From the NCBI GenBank assembly GCA_910587355.1, contig CAJUKF010000022.1, positions 1 through 32,220 of the forward strand: 32,220 nucleotides of DNA, read 5' to 3'. This stretch comes from an uncultured Muribaculaceae bacterium. Its GTDB lineage: Bacteria; Bacteroidota; Bacteroidia; Bacteroidales; Muribaculaceae. The notes beneath the pieces are model-generated. The model worked only from the letters and a program-made list of their open reading frames with translations, had not been told where the DNA came from and searched no databases. Shown piece by piece: positions 30,983 to 32,220 of this stretch (positions are counted from its first letter, which is position 1; every line of letters begins with the position of its first letter). A program made the translations under genes and the position numbers.

Positions 30983-32220
30983 TTTTTTCGGTTTCAGTCA
31001 CATAAATCTGAGCGTTCTCGTATTTCACCACCTTTATCGGGCGTCCCACGGGGATGAATTCGCCGGTGGATACGGCATCCAGCACTTCGCCGTTGATTTC
31101 GGCTTTGCCGGCGGGGCGGAGCACTGTCACGCTCGTGCCGATGCTCCCCACATACTTCGAAGGCGCCATGTCAACGCCTATGAATCCCTCCGAGGATTTC
31201 AGTTCTGTCATCAGTTCGGAGTGCCGCCTTACGAATTTAGGGCCTTTCGACGATGTGAGGTACCATATGAGTATAAGGGCGAGCACACTTCCTGCGCCCA
31301 CGACAATCAGCGACTGCCCGATTGCCGCTATATCGAAGCCGGTGACGGTATCATTGGCTGTGGCTGCGCCCACGCAGGCCGCTATAACGGCGATGATACC
31401 CGACACTCCGCAGACTCCGAAGCCCGGTATCACAAAAATCTCCAGTGCTATCAGTATCACGCCTGCTATGAGGCAGAGTATTACCCATGCGGGTATCGTG
31501 CCGGTTATCAATATCGGCAGGAAATACAGAAATGCCGCAACCGATGCCACGGCAGCTGCAACGCCAAGTCCGGGTGTGTGCATCTCCATATATATGCCGG
31601 CAAGAATCAGCATCACCAGTATGGCGCGTACGCCGGCATTGGCCAGAAATCCCATTATATCGTCGGCAAGCCTGCTCTTATAGTAGCAGACCGGTGTTCC
31701 GGCCATATTGAGGTCGGCGAGGACATCATTGATATTGGTGGCTATTCCGTCGGCGTATCCGCAGGCTACGGCCTGTGCACCCGTGAGCGATACCGACACA
31801 TCGGGATTGACCATCGAGGCCGCTATCGCGGGGTCGCGCCGCCATACTGTTGTGTCTCCGTCGGTTTTCTTGCCGTGATGCTCGGCTGTCGCGCGCATAA
31901 TGGTGCTCATGAACGACTGATACTTCTCGGGCATCGGTTCCCCCTGGCCGTTGACCACAGTCGCAGAACCCATGCTTGCCCCCGGGGCCATATACACGCT
32001 GTCGCATGCAAGAGCAATGAGTGCTCCGGCCGATGCGGCGTTGACGTCGACGAATGCCACCGTCGGTATGTCAAGACGCATAAGGGCCGTACGGATGGAG
32101 TCGGCCGCATCGAGTGCTCCGCCGTAGGTGTTCATGCGCAGAAACACCAGCGCGGCGTCTTTTTCGCGGGCTTCGTCGAGTGCCGCACGGAAATGGTGGA
32201 ATGCGCTGTTGTCGATTTCC
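30975..32220 (-). CDS. nfeD: NfeD-family membrane serine protease, long form (5' end outside window)
   Basis: The frame stays open to the right edge, so the gene is truncated at its N-terminus; about 414 residues are visible. First comes a ClpP/SppA-like protease domain: LRMNTYGG, then NAASAGALIALACD with the likely catalytic Ser63 of the visible part (codon at 32033-32031), and MAPGASMGSA. A following lysine (visible residue 99, in MPEKYQSF) is the candidate partner of a Ser-Lys dyad. Then come four to five TM helices and a C-terminal OB-fold NfeD domain (VGSIGTSVTVLRPAGKAEINGE ... FIPVGRPIKVVK). The archaeal relative PH1510 cuts stomatin-like proteins. A GTG at 32147 is an internal Val, not the start. 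Confidence 0.9.
   Translation of the reverse strand, partial: EIDNSAFHHFRAALDEAREKDAALVFLRMNTYGGALDAADSIRTALMRLDIPTVAFVDVNAASAGALIALACDSVYMAPGASMGSATVVNGQGEPMPEKYQSFMSTIMRATAEHHGKKTDGDTTVWRRDPAIAASMVNPDVSVSLTGAQAVACGYADGIATNINDVLADLNMAGTPVCYYKSRLADDIMGFLANAGVRAILVMLILAGIYMEMHTPGLGVAAAVASVAAFLYFLPILITGTIPAWVILCLIAGVILIALEIFVIPGFGVCGVSGIIAVIAACVGAATANDTVTGFDIAAIGQSLIVVGAGSVLALILIWYLTSSKGPKFVRRHSELMTELKSSEGFIGVDMAPSKYVGSIGTSVTVLRPAGKAEINGEVLDAVSTGEFIPVGRPIKVVKYENAQIYVTETEKSL

Noticed and set aside
32145..32147. GTG as the start of nfeD
   Set aside because: The frame continues upstream to the window edge with protease-like sequence, so this codon is an internal valine.

Overview
The window looks like a chromosomal segment of a Bacteroidales bacterium, most likely of the Muribaculaceae/Bacteroidaceae type. 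Five things point there. Several gene starts are preceded by the Bacteroidetes -7 promoter element TAnnTTTG, four of them with a TTG/TTTG -33 element 19-20 nt upstream. There is a 58-residue Hc1-like 'histone'. Glycolysis uses a PPi-dependent phosphofructokinase. An N-acetylmuramate kinase is fused to a RapZ C-terminal domain. A secreted protein ends in a sorting-tail-like sequence. Base composition is balanced except for AT-rich intergenic regions and one AT-richer block at 16.0-18.0 kb. These are inferences from gene content, not a database match.

Layout. 1-1.7 kb (+): C-terminus of an unidentified protein, queF-queC (queuosine precursor synthesis), the Hc1-like protein and a strong terminator. 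1.9-3.6 kb (-): a secreted duplicated-domain protein. 3.9-4.03 kb (+): the small SRP RNA (ffs) with its own promoter and U-tract; I found no sign of another RNA gene. 4.05-10.6 kb (-): clpP-clpX-recQ-amgK/rapZC-murU, apparently one long operon read from a promoter at 10.65 kb. 10.9-16.0 kb (+): a LolC/E-like permease (possibly leaderless), rsfS, ftsH and glycerate kinase. 16.06-17.97 kb (-): a three-gene overlapping operon of unrecognised membrane/exported proteins, preceded by a Crp/Fnr-type regulator at 18.1-18.7 kb (-). 18.8-23.9 kb (-): queA, a secreted Ntn-hydrolase, L-serine ammonia-lyase and an FAD-dependent dehydrogenase, tightly packed. 24.0-26.8 kb (-): nrdD-nrdG, anaerobic ribonucleotide reduction. 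27.0-28.7 kb (-): pfp. 28.9 kb to the right edge (-): nfeD (5'-truncated by the window), kdsB and an M16-like pseudo-peptidase.

How the genes work together. Most are housekeeping. ClpP/ClpX and FtsH cover cytosolic and membrane proteolysis. RsfS and SRP RNA serve ribosomes and membrane targeting. QueF, QueC and QueA are three steps of queuosine tRNA modification at two loci. NrdD/NrdG, PFP and an oxygen-labile-type serine ammonia-lyase fit an anaerobe. AmgK-RapZC plus MurU form a short amino-sugar salvage route towards UDP-MurNAc.

Most promising for novelty: (1) the unrecognised membrane operon at 16.06-17.97 kb with an inverted repeat placed over its promoter; (2) the AmgK-RapZC fusion beside MurU; (3) a 57-bp perfect palindrome built from 9-bp units that contains the nfeD stop codon; (4) an isolated, catalytically dead M16 protein in the kdsB operon; (5) a probable leaderless start for the permease. 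I found no CRISPR array, insertion sequence, prophage or recognisable defence island.
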